From CAYZAW01 sp964476505 (GTDB lineage: Bacteria > Bacillota > Clostridia > Christensenellales > CAG-138): DNA of 64,000 nucleotides. The stretch is taken from contig CAYZAW010000002.1 in NCBI GenBank assembly GCA_964476505.1, positions 24,430 to 88,429 of the forward strand, written 5' to 3'. Below, in pieces: positions 35,305 to 44,883 of this stretch. Each line of letters begins with the position of its first letter. Position 1 is the stretch's first letter. The notes under the pieces were generated by a model, which did no database searches, was not told where the DNA came from, and saw only the letters and a list, made by a program, of their open reading frames with translations. Both the position numbers and the translations under genes were made by a program.

Positions 35305-36348
35305 ATGCGAAAACACTTGGTTATGATCACTGCCGTAGTATCGCTTGCACTGATACTGCTGGGCTTCACAGGCTGCTCCGTGCTGATGCCGACCTCCCAT
35401 ACAACAAACGTTGCCGATCAGGATGCAGGGCTTGCCGTTGCCGAAAATTTCTATCTGTTCAGCGGCAGCGAGATCGGCTACTCGTTCCTATACCCCAAAA
35501 CCCGGGAGGTTGGCTTTTCCAAGGAGGATGGCGCATACATCTACTGCGGCGAGGATACAGCGCAGCCCTACGTGTTGGTCTGCCGCATCGACAAACGCGG
35601 CATGTCGCCGGAAAAGTATTTCAAAGCTTGCGATAAACTGATGCTCGATACCTTCCAAAACGTGCAATCCACACCCATCAACGAAGTGGAGTTGGGCGAC
35701 AAAACGCTGTATCTCACACGCTATGCTTGCGATGGGCTGGTGATAGACCGCTATGTGGAGCTGTACGATGGTTTTTACATCCAGTATACCGCCATATCCA
35801 ACGAGGCCGGCGCGCTAAATACCGAGTTGTATTACGCCATATCTACGCTTCGCGTGAACGAGGGCGCGTATAAAGGTGCATACAGCGAAACGGTAAGCGT
35901 ACGCCGTCATCCCGATCTTGCCATGCAGATCGACATACCTGATATGCTGGAGGTAAAGGAGCTTACCTTAGGCTATTTTTCCACCAACGAAAACGCGGTG
36001 ATGCTTACTGTGCTTATCACCGAGGACGATGACGGCAAGGCGATTTACAACCGAAAGGATTTTATTAACCGGGCAGCGGAATCACCAAACTTTGTGGCGG
36101 GGCTTCTCGGAGCAGACAGCGCTGTTTTCACCGAGGGGCAGGAAGAGCATTTTGGGGACAAGAGCTTTTACTGCTACCCCATGGAAATGCAGGAGGGCGG
36201 CGCGGCGTTTCAAGGAGAGTTGTGCTTGGCAAATGCCGGAGAAACGGGTTGTTGGCTTGTTTGCTACGCCGTACGGGAGGGCTGCTTAGCCTTTGACGAT
36301 ACACTTGGCTTGCTGGAGGATTGCGCAAAAAGCATTGATTTTGAGTAA
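35305..36348 (+). CDS. lipoprotein of unknown function
   Basis: This 347-residue protein has a signal peptide with lipobox GFTGC, then two repeated beta/alpha regions resembling the PsbP/DcrB fold (GSEIGYSFLYPKTREVGFS, LYDGFYIQYTAIS). The resemblance is weak. It is the second of five consecutive lipoprotein genes. The start is the second ATG (35305), seven bases after GGAGG. The first ATG (35299) touches the ribosome site. Confidence 0.72.
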   Translation: MRKHLVMITAVVSLALILLGFTGCSVLMPTSHTTNVADQDAGLAVAENFYLFSGSEIGYSFLYPKTREVGFSKEDGAYIYCGEDTAQPYVLVCRIDKRGMSPEKYFKACDKLMLDTFQNVQSTPINEVELGDKTLYLTRYACDGLVIDRYVELYDGFYIQYTAISNEAGALNTELYYAISTLRVNEGAYKGAYSETVSVRRHPDLAMQIDIPDMLEVKELTLGYFSTNENAVMLTVLITEDDDGKAIYNRKDFINRAAESPNFVAGLLGADSAVFTEGQEEHFGDKSFYCYPMEMQEGGAAFQGELCLANAGETGCWLVCYAVREGCLAFDDTLGLLEDCAKSIDFE

Positions 36349-36360
36349 GGAGAAATGAAG

Positions 36361-37266
36361 ATGAAGAACTGGAAAAGAACGATATGCATCATTCTTGTAT
36401 GTGGCCTAAGCCTGAGCGCAGCAGCCTGCAACGCAGGAAATGAGGTTGGCGGCTTAGGGTCGCTTACCATGGACGATGGTAACGGCTCCGGCGGAATCGG
36501 TACCCTTGGAGAACCGGAACCCAGCGACGCGCCGGACGATGAACTGCCGCCTCCGGAGCCGGAGCCCGTACCTCAGCCCGTACCGGAGCCTACGGAACCG
36601 CCCCAACAGGAGCCTGCGCCAACAAAGGGCTTATCCACGGAGGCATACAAATGCGAGGAGTTTAATATGACCATCCCCGCCGGATGGAAAGTCAATTATA
36701 AGGTGATCGACTCGGGAAACGATATCAAACGCATCTATATTTTTGTATGCGACCCGGCAAACCCGAAAAACATGATCTTCTTTGTGGAAGCGCTGGAGCC
36801 CTTCTTCTCATCGGAAGAAGGCCGTAGCGCATGGGCAAATGTTGTGCCCGCATATAGAAACGCTCCTGTCTTGAGCGAACCAAACGCGGAAGCAACGCTG
36901 TCGCAATGGTCGAACATTTACGCCCTGATGAAACAGGAGGGAATCCTATCCGGGTACTTCTCGGATTACTCCATGAAAAATGTGCTCAAAAGTGAGGAAA
37001 CCTCGCGTTCCTCCGAGGGAGAGGCCATTTCTTATGTGATAGCGCAGGTAACGATCCCAGGCGAAAACGAGATGTATGACATGTTTTATGAGAACAAGCT
37101 CCAACTGATGGATGCACCAACGGGGCTGCCCGCCTATGCCACATACTATATCAGTTACGCCAATAACGGCGTGGTTTTAGCCGACAGCCTAGCCGAAAGC
37201 CAGTTTGATGCGCTGCATGCCTGCTTGATGACGCTGGATTTAACTGCCTACGCCAACAAGAAATAG
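36361..37266 (+). CDS. lipoprotein with Pro/Glu-rich linker
   Basis: This 301-residue protein has a signal peptide with lipobox SAAAC, then a Gly-rich and a Pro/Glu-rich linker (about 55-85, repeats of PEP and PVP). The roughly 210-residue C-terminal domain begins FNMTIPAGWKVNY, a start seen in PsbP/DcrB-like extracytoplasmic domains. No catalytic motif is visible. It may be a surface sensor or scaffold of the M4 cluster. The start is the ATG at 36361 with AAGGAG eight bases upstream, not the ATG at 36355. Confidence 0.7.
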   Translation: MKNWKRTICIILVCGLSLSAAACNAGNEVGGLGSLTMDDGNGSGGIGTLGEPEPSDAPDDELPPPEPEPVPQPVPEPTEPPQQEPAPTKGLSTEAYKCEEFNMTIPAGWKVNYKVIDSGNDIKRIYIFVCDPANPKNMIFFVEALEPFFSSEEGRSAWANVVPAYRNAPVLSEPNAEATLSQWSNIYALMKQEGILSGYFSDYSMKNVLKSEETSRSSEGEAISYVIAQVTIPGENEMYDMFYENKLQLMDAPTGLPAYATYYISYANNGVVLADSLAESQFDALHACLMTLDLTAYANKK

Positions 37267-37291
37267 CGAAGCTTCATAAGGAGGTATTACC

Positions 37292-40084
37292 ATGAAGAAA
37301 ACGATAGCATATATACTGACTGTGCTGCTTCTGTTGTGCGTCGCCGGGTGTGCCAACACGAATAACGGTTTACTTATCGGTGAAGAAAGAGAGCCGATGG
37401 ACGCGTCGCTGTTTGATGTGTTGGGCGATAAAGAACAGGCGTTTTTTATCAGTTATTCCGATGATTCCGCGCAGTATATGGTGGTGCGTTACGATCAGCA
37501 TTTTGACGATGCCACCGTTACGGATAAAGCTCTGATGCGGGAAATGGTGAAGGCGCTCTTGGCCGTACGCGTGACCGCCAAAACGAATATGAGCGCTACG
37601 GACGGCTATCACGACGTTGGCTTTTTTACGGCGGACGGCGCGGAATACCACATCAGCTTTGAGCAGAACATGCTCAATGTTGGCAGTCAAAACTATATCA
37701 TCGAGGATGCCGATGCCTTCTGGACGTTGTTCAAGAAAACCGCCGAGGAATGGTCGGTGATGGCGGGAAAATACACCGCATGTACGGACGAGGAAATACA
37801 ATTCGCCATCGAAGCGGGCAACTTCGCTTTTAGCGAAGAGTTGTGCGACTACCTCATTAAAAACCAAGAAAGCATGCCGGAGGACGTGATCACCTGCTTA
37901 AACGAGCATTTAGGCGAGTACCGCGTGTATCAGCTTTCCGGAGCTGACGGTGCGTTAAGCCAAGACGAAGCCAAGTTGACGGAGAACGAATGTAATACCA
38001 TCGCCGCTGTGTTGCAGCTGCACGGCTATACGCCGGACATGCTGATTGATACTGCTGCCATGTCAACAGACGCGCTTGATAAACTGTCTGCAAACGCGGA
38101 ATATTTAGTGGATACATCTAAATACCCAAAGCCGGAGGATGGCGATAGGTTCCTGCCGTTCTTTCAAAACGGAGATGCCGAGGTACTGGCAGAAGCCATG
38201 GGAGTCACCATCACTGCCCCGCGCGAGGTAACGTTCTCCACGTTCTCTGAGGGAACGGGCATGACCGTATGCGCCAAGATCACAAACACCTCGGATAAAA
38301 CGGTACAGCTGCTTCCCGCAGGCGATTCGTCCGATCATGCCATGACGAAGGCAGAATGGGAAAAGGTGCCGGGCTACGATGCATCGCTTGTGATCGACTG
38401 GCTCGCCAAGGAAAATACCGATTTGATACCTCTTTCCGCAAAATCCATGCTGGAACCGGGAGAATCCACCGTGCAGCGGTATACCTATGTGGGAAGAACC
38501 GATGAGGATTTTGATTTCCTCTCGCGTTTTTCCTGGCGTGTAACGGACGGAACAAGCATCGAGACCTTAGCGGCGGCTGTGCTTTGCCACCATACCCCCT
38601 CCAAAGCTACGTTTGGCAGTTGTACGGTTACAGGCACCGTATATAACAGAGAAACGGGAGAACCCGTACCCTTTGTGGATGTGCAATGTTCCCGAAGCGG
38701 ACACGATTACGCCACTACGGATGTCAGCGGGCGTTTTACGCTCCATGTACCGGCGTTTCAGGCAGACGACACCGGCAACTGGGCGCGGGCGACGATATTC
38801 GTAAACGAACTTGGCGTGATCTCCGGCAGCAAGGCCAAAATCGACCCCAACTATGCGGAAGCCTCGCTTATCGTTGTGCCAAAAGACGGCGAAACGATGG
38901 ATTTGACGCTGACCCTTGCGCCAAAGCCTGCGCAGGTAAATTACACCCTCCAAAAAGAGCACGACCTTGGTATGCAGGCCTACGGCTTTGATACCAAAGC
39001 CGATATCGTAGTGACAACGCCGTTCCACACCAGCTTTTCGGAACAGTACAAGTTTGAAAATGGCTACCTCCATGTGTTCGACAAGACCGGTAAGCTGTTA
39101 TTCGAAAAACCGATTTACGGAGAGGACCGCTGCTGCGATGTGTCTGACGACGGCACGCTTGTAGCCGCCGTGGTACATTCTGATCAATTGCAGTCCGGCG
39201 GCGCGGATGCTGCCGTGGTATGGGACATCAGCGGAAACGAGGTGTTCTCGTACAAGGTTCCCTTCAAAGAGAACACGGCGCTTTTTGTAAAGCCCCAAGC
39301 GCCCCTTGGCGGCTACGAATCAATGATATACGATATGGAGCTCTCGCCTGACGGTACGCTTGTGGCTATCCAGTGCGCCAGCGGTTATGTAAGCATCGTA
39401 CGCATGGCGGACAGTGAAAGCATTTGCGATTTCTATTGCGATACGGAAAACAGCCACAGCCTGTTTTTCTCTAAGGACGGCAAGGTGATCTACACCGTTG
39501 TGGACAGCGGCACGATGACGGCAACGGAGATCGAAACCGGCAAGGTGCTTTGGGAAAAGTACGTGGAGGCATATTTGATGAACTACGTACTCACCGACAC
39601 CTTCGTCATCACCTCCACCAAAGCAACGGGCGCAGGTTACCTTATCTGCACAGAGCTTGCAACGGGAAAAACCCTTTGGACGCTGGACGTTGGGATGCGC
39701 TCCGGCGATATGTGCCTCTCTCACGATGAGAAAACGCTGTTCTGGGGCACGGATACCGCAGGCACCAACGAACGTGCCATCATCATTGACGCTGCAACCG
39801 GCACACCCCTCTGGGCGCCTGTTTCCGGCAAGCAGGCGGCAGCGTTTTCGGCTGATGACCAATACATTATGATGCGTAGCGGTGGGTTTTTAACGCTTCG
39901 TACCGTTACGGGCGAACACCTGTACGGCGCAAACATCGCCCCGGACGATAACTCCATGAGCTGGGGCCTATATATGAGCGGCGACTGTAAAAACGTGGTG
40001 AGCTTTGCAGGCGGCAGGATGGACGATCGCTTTTACGGCACTATGTATGCTTTAACGCTGGATGACAATACACCGTTAGACTAG
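37292..40084 (+). CDS. large lipoprotein with carboxypeptidase-regulatory-like and beta-propeller domains
   Basis: This 930-residue lipoprotein has the lipobox VAGC. Residues 30-300 are of unknown fold. A region with an Ig-like tone follows (TFSTFSEGTGMTVCAKITN). A carboxypeptidase-regulatory-like domain lies near 448-530 (GTVYNRETGEPVPFVDVQC, TTDVSGRFTL). The last 370 residues form a WD40/PQQ-type beta-propeller with repeated DGTLVA, DGKVIYTV and TGKVLWEKY units. It is probably a surface binding platform. It sits fourth in the cluster, 25 bp after the previous stop. GGAGGTATTACC precedes the ATG. Confidence 0.78.
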   Translation: MKKTIAYILTVLLLLCVAGCANTNNGLLIGEEREPMDASLFDVLGDKEQAFFISYSDDSAQYMVVRYDQHFDDATVTDKALMREMVKALLAVRVTAKTNMSATDGYHDVGFFTADGAEYHISFEQNMLNVGSQNYIIEDADAFWTLFKKTAEEWSVMAGKYTACTDEEIQFAIEAGNFAFSEELCDYLIKNQESMPEDVITCLNEHLGEYRVYQLSGADGALSQDEAKLTENECNTIAAVLQLHGYTPDMLIDTAAMSTDALDKLSANAEYLVDTSKYPKPEDGDRFLPFFQNGDAEVLAEAMGVTITAPREVTFSTFSEGTGMTVCAKITNTSDKTVQLLPAGDSSDHAMTKAEWEKVPGYDASLVIDWLAKENTDLIPLSAKSMLEPGESTVQRYTYVGRTDEDFDFLSRFSWRVTDGTSIETLAAAVLCHHTPSKATFGSCTVTGTVYNRETGEPVPFVDVQCSRSGHDYATTDVSGRFTLHVPAFQADDTGNWARATIFVNELGVISGSKAKIDPNYAEASLIVVPKDGETMDLTLTLAPKPAQVNYTLQKEHDLGMQAYGFDTKADIVVTTPFHTSFSEQYKFENGYLHVFDKTGKLLFEKPIYGEDRCCDVSDDGTLVAAVVHSDQLQSGGADAAVVWDISGNEVFSYKVPFKENTALFVKPQAPLGGYESMIYDMELSPDGTLVAIQCASGYVSIVRMADSESICDFYCDTENSHSLFFSKDGKVIYTVVDSGTMTATEIETGKVLWEKYVEAYLMNYVLTDTFVITSTKATGAGYLICTELATGKTLWTLDVGMRSGDMCLSHDEKTLFWGTDTAGTNERAIIIDAATGTPLWAPVSGKQAAAFSADDQYIMMRSGGFLTLRTVTGEHLYGANIAPDDNSMSWGLYMSGDCKNVVSFAGGRMDDRFYGTMYALTLDDNTPLD

Positions 40085-40095
40085 GAGGAAACAAT

Positions 40096-41496
40096 ATGAA
40101 AAAACTGTTTTATATACTAGCCGTTATAATGATGCTGTGCTTTGTGTTCACGGGCTGCCAACCTGCGCAACAGGAGCCTATACAGCCGGAGCCCGCCGAT
40201 GCGGAAGCAATTCCCATTACCAGCAGCGCGGACGCGGCAACGCTTGCCGAATACCTTGCCGGGAATACCAAAGGAGACTATTTGGTAGAGCAGGATGCCG
40301 CATTTGACCTCACGGGCATAACAGTATCCGGGGAAAAGACGATACTGCTGCAAAACGCCGCGCTTACCCTTACAGGCACCTATACCGCAGGCAGTGGCAG
40401 TATTGTTGTACGGAACTTTCGGGAAGGTAGCGCAACGCTTGATTTATCCATGCTGAACTTCTCTTTTGAACCAGCGGCAGAGCCCTTGTTCTTTGATGTG
40501 AAAAACGACGTAACGCTGATCGCGCCCAAAGCGCAGGATAACATTTCGGTTGTAACCGGTGATGAGTGGATTTCCGTAAAAGCTGGCGCTTTCGAAACGG
40601 CGCAGCAACCGGAGGAACAGCCCGGTGAAAACGACCCGGCTGATAATGGGCATAAAATAGCGGCTACGGCGAACGAGCTGCTGCAATACATCAGCGACCC
40701 CACCATCAAGAAAATCGAGCTTTCCCGTGATATCACGGTTACCTTTGACGGCGAAACGCTGTCTCGCGGTATCACACTTATTCCCATGGGGCATATGCTT
40801 ACGCTTAATGGTACACTGGCTTTTGCAGGTGACGGGCTGTTGTATATCGATGCCGGCATGGATGAAGCCGCCGCGCTTGATCTATCAGGCTTCTCCGTCT
40901 CGGCAGATGCTCTCGATACCACGGGGATGCCGGCTGGCAGCCTAGACCTTGTGCGTATCGGCATGCATTTTAAGCAGATCAAAGGCAAGCCCACGCTTCC
41001 TGAGAATATGGAGTTTACCATTAGCGACGATGGCACGCAGGCCTTTGTGTTCCTAAAGATCGCGCCCGATACTGCCGCGCAGATCAAAAAGGATATGCCG
41101 CTGATTCTCTCCGGCGAACTGGATGACGGCGAATACCGCGCGGTGTATGTAAGCGATACAACGGACGGCGTACTGGAGGTGCGGCTGGATAATCCAACCA
41201 TCGCCCGTGAAATCTCCGTAAATGTGGGGGGCGGCGTTACACTGAAAGTCACCGGCAGTGTTACATTCGACGGCGGATTGTACCGATTCGAATTTGCCGA
41301 GGGTGAAGGCCGTGCAACAGTCGATTTGACCGAGTTGGAAATCAAGGGAACGCCTGCGGTTGGCAAAACCAAGTCAGACAACATTGTTTTCTGGCGCGAG
41401 CGAAACGGTGTTGATGTGCTGTATGATCAATCCGACAGGCACGTTACCTATTCCGCAGGCGGCAGCGGCAATGAGGAGCTAAGGTATGTGCAATAA
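40096..41496 (+). CDS. beta-rich lipoprotein of unknown function
   Basis: This 466-residue lipoprotein has the lipobox FTGC. The body is repetitive and beta-strand rich. Two segments with the same logic (a helix such as DAATLAEYL or ANELLQYI, a strand, then GEKTILLQNAALTLTG or SRGITLIPMGHMLTLNG) suggest a right-handed beta-helix like those of pectate-lyase-fold or adhesin proteins. No active-site motif was recognised. It ends the cluster, 11 bp before the convergent araC-type gene. The start has GGAGG eight bases upstream. Confidence 0.7.
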   Translation: MKKLFYILAVIMMLCFVFTGCQPAQQEPIQPEPADAEAIPITSSADAATLAEYLAGNTKGDYLVEQDAAFDLTGITVSGEKTILLQNAALTLTGTYTAGSGSIVVRNFREGSATLDLSMLNFSFEPAAEPLFFDVKNDVTLIAPKAQDNISVVTGDEWISVKAGAFETAQQPEEQPGENDPADNGHKIAATANELLQYISDPTIKKIELSRDITVTFDGETLSRGITLIPMGHMLTLNGTLAFAGDGLLYIDAGMDEAAALDLSGFSVSADALDTTGMPAGSLDLVRIGMHFKQIKGKPTLPENMEFTISDDGTQAFVFLKIAPDTAAQIKKDMPLILSGELDDGEYRAVYVSDTTDGVLEVRLDNPTIAREISVNVGGGVTLKVTGSVTFDGGLYRFEFAEGEGRATVDLTELEIKGTPAVGKTKSDNIVFWRERNGVDVLYDQSDRHVTYSAGGSGNEELRYVQ

Positions 41497-41506
41497 CGCA
41501 AATTGT

Positions 41507-42373
41507 TTAACATTGCCCGCGATAGGCTGAAGGCGATTGCTGGTACACCTTGCGAAACGTCTCTGAAAAGTAGCTGATGCTATTGAAGCCGCAGGCTTGC
41601 GCGGTATCCGTAACGGACAGTCCCTGCCGAAGAAGCCCGCAAGCTTTTTCCAGCCGATACGTCGTTAAATATTCCAGAGGTGTCGTTCCCAGCCTTTCAC
41701 GGAACAATCGGCAGCATTTACTTCTGCACATTGCACCTGCGGCTGCAATGGCTGCCAGTGTGATGGGTTCGTCATAATGCTGCTGCACATAGCCCGTCAT
41801 TCGCCGAAGCTCGCTCCATGCGGGATCGACGGCAGCGTCCTTCGCAGCGGGTGCTAACGCGCGGTAAGTCAGCGCAGCCAAACGGCAGCAAGCAGCTTGC
41901 ACCTCAAACTCGTACTGCGCGGGACGCTGCTCACACAGGCGACGGATGGTGTCTATCTGTACAAGCATGTCGGCATCGCGTTCGGGTGTGATCAAGTAAT
42001 AGTCCTTCTGCCCATCCGCTGCCATGGATGCGGCGTAGACGGCAGTGGGCAGCGGCGGTTCGCCCAGCACAGACGGATGGAACAGCAACGTATGATAAAC
42101 ACATTCGTGATGCTGGGCAGAATACCCATAGTGCAGCCTGTTAGAATTCACAAAGATAGCCTGCCCCTGCAAAAGATGGATCGTTTCGCCGCTGACGCGA
42201 TAATCGATTTCTCCTTCCAATGCGCAAAGCCACTCAAAATCCATGTGCCAATGGCAAGCGGCGGCATATTGTTGAAATAACGATAGGTAGGAGGTCATCG
42301 AACGAACGGGAAAACCATGCGCAATATAGGTAAGCTGTTCCTTGCCGTCACGGTTGAGTGAAAGCTCGCCCAT
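41507..42373 (-). CDS. AraC-family transcriptional regulator with cupin-like sensor
   Basis: This 288-residue regulator has an N-terminal cupin-like domain (about 25-140, FEWLCALEGEIDYRVSGETIHLLQGQAIFVNSN) and a C-terminal double helix-turn-helix (MCRSKCCRLFRERLGTTPLEYLTTYR and GLSVTDTAQACGFNSISYFSETFRK). It is divergent from the MATE exporter gene, which it probably controls through the palindromes between them. It may sense a sugar or an antimicrobial. AAGGAGGCAG precedes the ATG. Confidence 0.9.
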   Translation of the reverse strand: MGELSLNRDGKEQLTYIAHGFPVRSMTSYLSLFQQYAAACHWHMDFEWLCALEGEIDYRVSGETIHLLQGQAIFVNSNRLHYGYSAQHHECVYHTLLFHPSVLGEPPLPTAVYAASMAADGQKDYYLITPERDADMLVQIDTIRRLCEQRPAQYEFEVQAACCRLAALTYRALAPAAKDAAVDPAWSELRRMTGYVQQHYDEPITLAAIAAAGAMCRSKCCRLFRERLGTTPLEYLTTYRLEKACGLLRQGLSVTDTAQACGFNSISYFSETFRKVYQQSPSAYRGQC

Positions 42374-42429
42374 TTTGATACTGCCTCCTTATTGAAAGAT
42401 ACGATTGTTATACAATTGTAGCATAAGGC

Positions 42430-42445
42430 GATTGTGAGCACAATC
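42430..42445 (+). promoter_or_regulatory. 16-bp palindrome between araC and MATE genes
   Basis: GATTGTGAGCACAATC is a perfect 7+7 palindrome with a 2-bp centre. A second imperfect one, ATTGTTATACAAT (about 42402-42414), lies closer to the araC start. Both sit in the divergent promoter region and are candidate operators. AraC proteins usually bind direct repeats, so another regulator cannot be excluded. Confidence 0.5.
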
Positions 42446-42490
42446 CGCAACTGCTATCCTGTTTGTATCAACAGCAAGGAGGGACAGCGT

Positions 42491-43996
42491 ATGATGGATA
42501 GCAGCTCCTGTTTGTTCAATAGAGTTATCAGCCATGATTTAGGCGTATCCATCTTCGATGCCACTTCGCAAAATGCTTATGAAATAGCCCAAGATACATC
42601 CCGTCAGATACTTGAAGAAGAAATGGCTGCAGAGGATCAGGCAGCGGATAAGGCGTTCCTCCGACAGCTTGCGCGTTTATCCCTGCCCATCGCGCTGCAA
42701 AGCCTCATCAGTACTGCTGTGAGTTATGCAGACGTTCTGATTCTTACCACGGTGGATGCGAGCGCGCTATCAGCCGTATCCTTGGCAGGGCAGATCATAT
42801 TCGTTCTAACATTGCTCTATGCCGGCATCTCAACTGGCTTAACCATACTTGGCGCACAGTACTGGGGACGCAGAGATACGGCTACCATCGGTAAAGTGCT
42901 GGGGCTTGCGCTTCGGCTTTCCATGCTTTCATCGGTGGTGTTCTTTCTTGCGATGCTGCTGATCCCCGAGACGTTGATGCGTTTGTTCACACCGGATAAA
43001 GCGGTGATTCTCTTTGGGATTCCTTACCTTCGTATCGTTTCTGCCGGCTGTTTGGCTATGGGCGTATCGCAGATGCTTTTAGCAGTGATGAAGAGCATGG
43101 AAAACACCCGCGAAAGCGCATGGATCAGCATCAGTTGCCTGCTTACAAACATTCTGCTAAATACACTGGCAGTGTTCGTGCTGTTTCCGGGCGACCCTAT
43201 GCGTTGCGTGATGGGTGTAGCGGGCGCAACAACGTTTTCTCGACTGCTGGAAGCCATCCTTTGCTTGATTTGGGGCAAGTACCGTGGCAAGATAAAATTG
43301 ACGGTATCCGAACTGTTCCACACAGCAGCATGGCTAAAACAGGATTACCGCGCTTGTACATGGAAGGTACAAGCGAACTACTTGGTATGGGGCGGTGCGC
43401 TCACGGTCATGTCAGCCATCATGGGGCATGTAAGCACGGAGCTGGTTTCAGCCTACGCCGTTGCCAATGCCACACGAAACTTGGTCATCGCGGCTTGCAC
43501 GGGGCTTGCGTCCGGTGGCGGCATCCTGCTTGGAATGCAGATGGGTGCCGGCAGGATGCAACTAGCAAAGCGCACCGGGCATAAGCTGATGCGCTGGTCG
43601 CTGCTTTTAGGTGTAGGGGCAGGCGCTGTTCTTTTGGCACTTCGCCCGCTGTGCTTGGCAGTAGTGGAGCTTTCGCCCCCGGTCATGGCGCTGCTGAAGG
43701 ATATGCTTTTCATCTGCGCGGTCTATTGTATCGGAAAATCCTTCAATTCCACCATGGTAAGCGGGGTGTTCTGCGCAGGCGGTGATACGCGGTTTGGGCT
43801 GATCTGTGATACTTTGGCCATGTGGGGCGTTATCCTGCCATTAGGGTATCTTTGCGCCTTTGTATGGCGGCTTCCGCCCTTAGCGGTTTTTGCGGTGCTG
43901 TCTCTGGACGAATTTGTAAAAATGCCGTTTGTGGCTTGGCATTTCTATCAACATCAATGGCTCAAAAAACTAACACGAAATCAAACGGAGGAATGA
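42491..43996 (+). CDS. MATE-family multidrug exporter
   Basis: This 501-residue membrane protein has 12 predicted helices in two homologous halves (LARLSLPIALQSLISTAVSYAD and ANYLVWGGALTVMSAIMGHVS). This is the MATE pattern of Na+- or H+-driven drug/cation antiporters. It carries an extra N-terminal cytoplasmic stretch of about 55 residues rich in acidic and polar residues. The start is set at the ATG at 42491, after AAGGAGG, rather than 19 codons upstream. It is divergent from the AraC regulator and 3 bp before the acetyltransferase gene. Confidence 0.9.
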   Translation: MMDSSSCLFNRVISHDLGVSIFDATSQNAYEIAQDTSRQILEEEMAAEDQAADKAFLRQLARLSLPIALQSLISTAVSYADVLILTTVDASALSAVSLAGQIIFVLTLLYAGISTGLTILGAQYWGRRDTATIGKVLGLALRLSMLSSVVFFLAMLLIPETLMRLFTPDKAVILFGIPYLRIVSAGCLAMGVSQMLLAVMKSMENTRESAWISISCLLTNILLNTLAVFVLFPGDPMRCVMGVAGATTFSRLLEAILCLIWGKYRGKIKLTVSELFHTAAWLKQDYRACTWKVQANYLVWGGALTVMSAIMGHVSTELVSAYAVANATRNLVIAACTGLASGGGILLGMQMGAGRMQLAKRTGHKLMRWSLLLGVGAGAVLLALRPLCLAVVELSPPVMALLKDMLFICAVYCIGKSFNSTMVSGVFCAGGDTRFGLICDTLAMWGVILPLGYLCAFVWRLPPLAVFAVLSLDEFVKMPFVAWHFYQHQWLKKLTRNQTEE

Positions 43997-43999
43997 GAT

Positions 44000-44629
44000 A
44001 TGACGATCAAGGAACGTATGGCTGCCTGTCAACTGTTTACCGATGATGACGCGCACTATCCCGAAGAGGCCGAAGCGTTAGCAAGGGCACGTCAGCGCGG
44101 GAAAACTTTATGCTGGGAGATCAACCGGCTTTCCCCTAACGACACACAGACCCGTACGGAATTGCTCAAGCAGCTATTCGGTAAAATGGGCGAAAATGTT
44201 TGGTTGGAGCCGCCGATCTACACCGCTTACGGCAGCAATGTAACTGTGGGCAGCAACGTATACTTCAATTTCAACACAACGCTGGTGGATGATTACACCA
44301 TCACAATCGGCTCCAATGTGATGTTTGCGCCCAACGTATCCATCGCGGTCACGAACCACCCCTTGCACCCGGTGCTTCGCCAAAGGGGAGAAATGTACGC
44401 ACGGCCTGTGGTGATCGAGGACTGGGTGTGGCTGGGCACCGGCTGTATCATCTGCCCCGGCGTGACCGTGGGCGAAGGCGCAGTGATCGGTGCGGGCAGT
44501 GTTGTGACACGGGATGTTCCGCCCTATACCTTTGCCGCCGGGAACCCCTGCCGAGTAATTCGTGAACTAACAGAGCGTGACAAGGAGTATTACTTCCGCG
44601 ACATGCGTGCCGATCAAGTGGAATGGTGA
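44000..44629 (+). CDS. maltose/galactoside O-acetyltransferase family protein
   Basis: This 209-residue left-handed beta-helix acetyltransferase has the N-terminal Maa domain (TIKERMAACQLFTDDD...INRLSPND), hexapeptide repeats (VTVGSNVYFNFNTTLVDD, ITIGSNVMFAPNVSIA), catalytic His in VTNHPLHPVLRQ, and the C-terminal GAGSVVTRDVPPYTFAAGNPCRVIR. It acetylates sugars from acetyl-CoA, probably for detoxification. It lies 3 bp after the MATE stop and shares its transcript, so the pair may jointly handle toxic sugars or glycosides. Confidence 0.9.
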   Translation: MTIKERMAACQLFTDDDAHYPEEAEALARARQRGKTLCWEINRLSPNDTQTRTELLKQLFGKMGENVWLEPPIYTAYGSNVTVGSNVYFNFNTTLVDDYTITIGSNVMFAPNVSIAVTNHPLHPVLRQRGEMYARPVVIEDWVWLGTGCIICPGVTVGEGAVIGAGSVVTRDVPPYTFAAGNPCRVIRELTERDKEYYFRDMRADQVEW

Positions 44630-44790
44630 GATAAATTGCGTCCTTAAACGCATTGATACGGTTGTTCCCTACAAAAGCAATCCGCGTCTCACGGATGGCT
44701 TTTGTATGCAAAGGCATGATGAAAGCAAGTATCCGTAGGTAGCGGAAGTAAATCTGTCTATCCAGTAATGACTGGCATAATTCTCGACAG

Positions 44791-44816
44791 CGCCGAGGCT
44801 GATGCCTCGGCGTTTG
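44791..44816 (+). terminator. terminator after the MATE/acetyltransferase operon
   Basis: CGCCGAGGC (44791-44799), loop TGAT, GCCTCGGCG (44804-44812), then TTTGTG. The short T run is modest, so confidence is moderate. The rest of the 250-bp gap holds an extended -10 box, TGGTATACT (44839-44847), for the next gene. Confidence 0.65.
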
Positions 44817-44883
44817 TGATGCAAAGCGGTGGTTTGCATGGTATACTAACTGACAGATAGACCGTAACCTGACGAGGTATGCT

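Noticed and set aside
40380..41384. 334-codon Ser/Pro-rich frame antisense to the last lipoprotein
   Set aside because: Low-complexity composition typical of an antisense reading of a beta-rich gene. It has no ribosome site.
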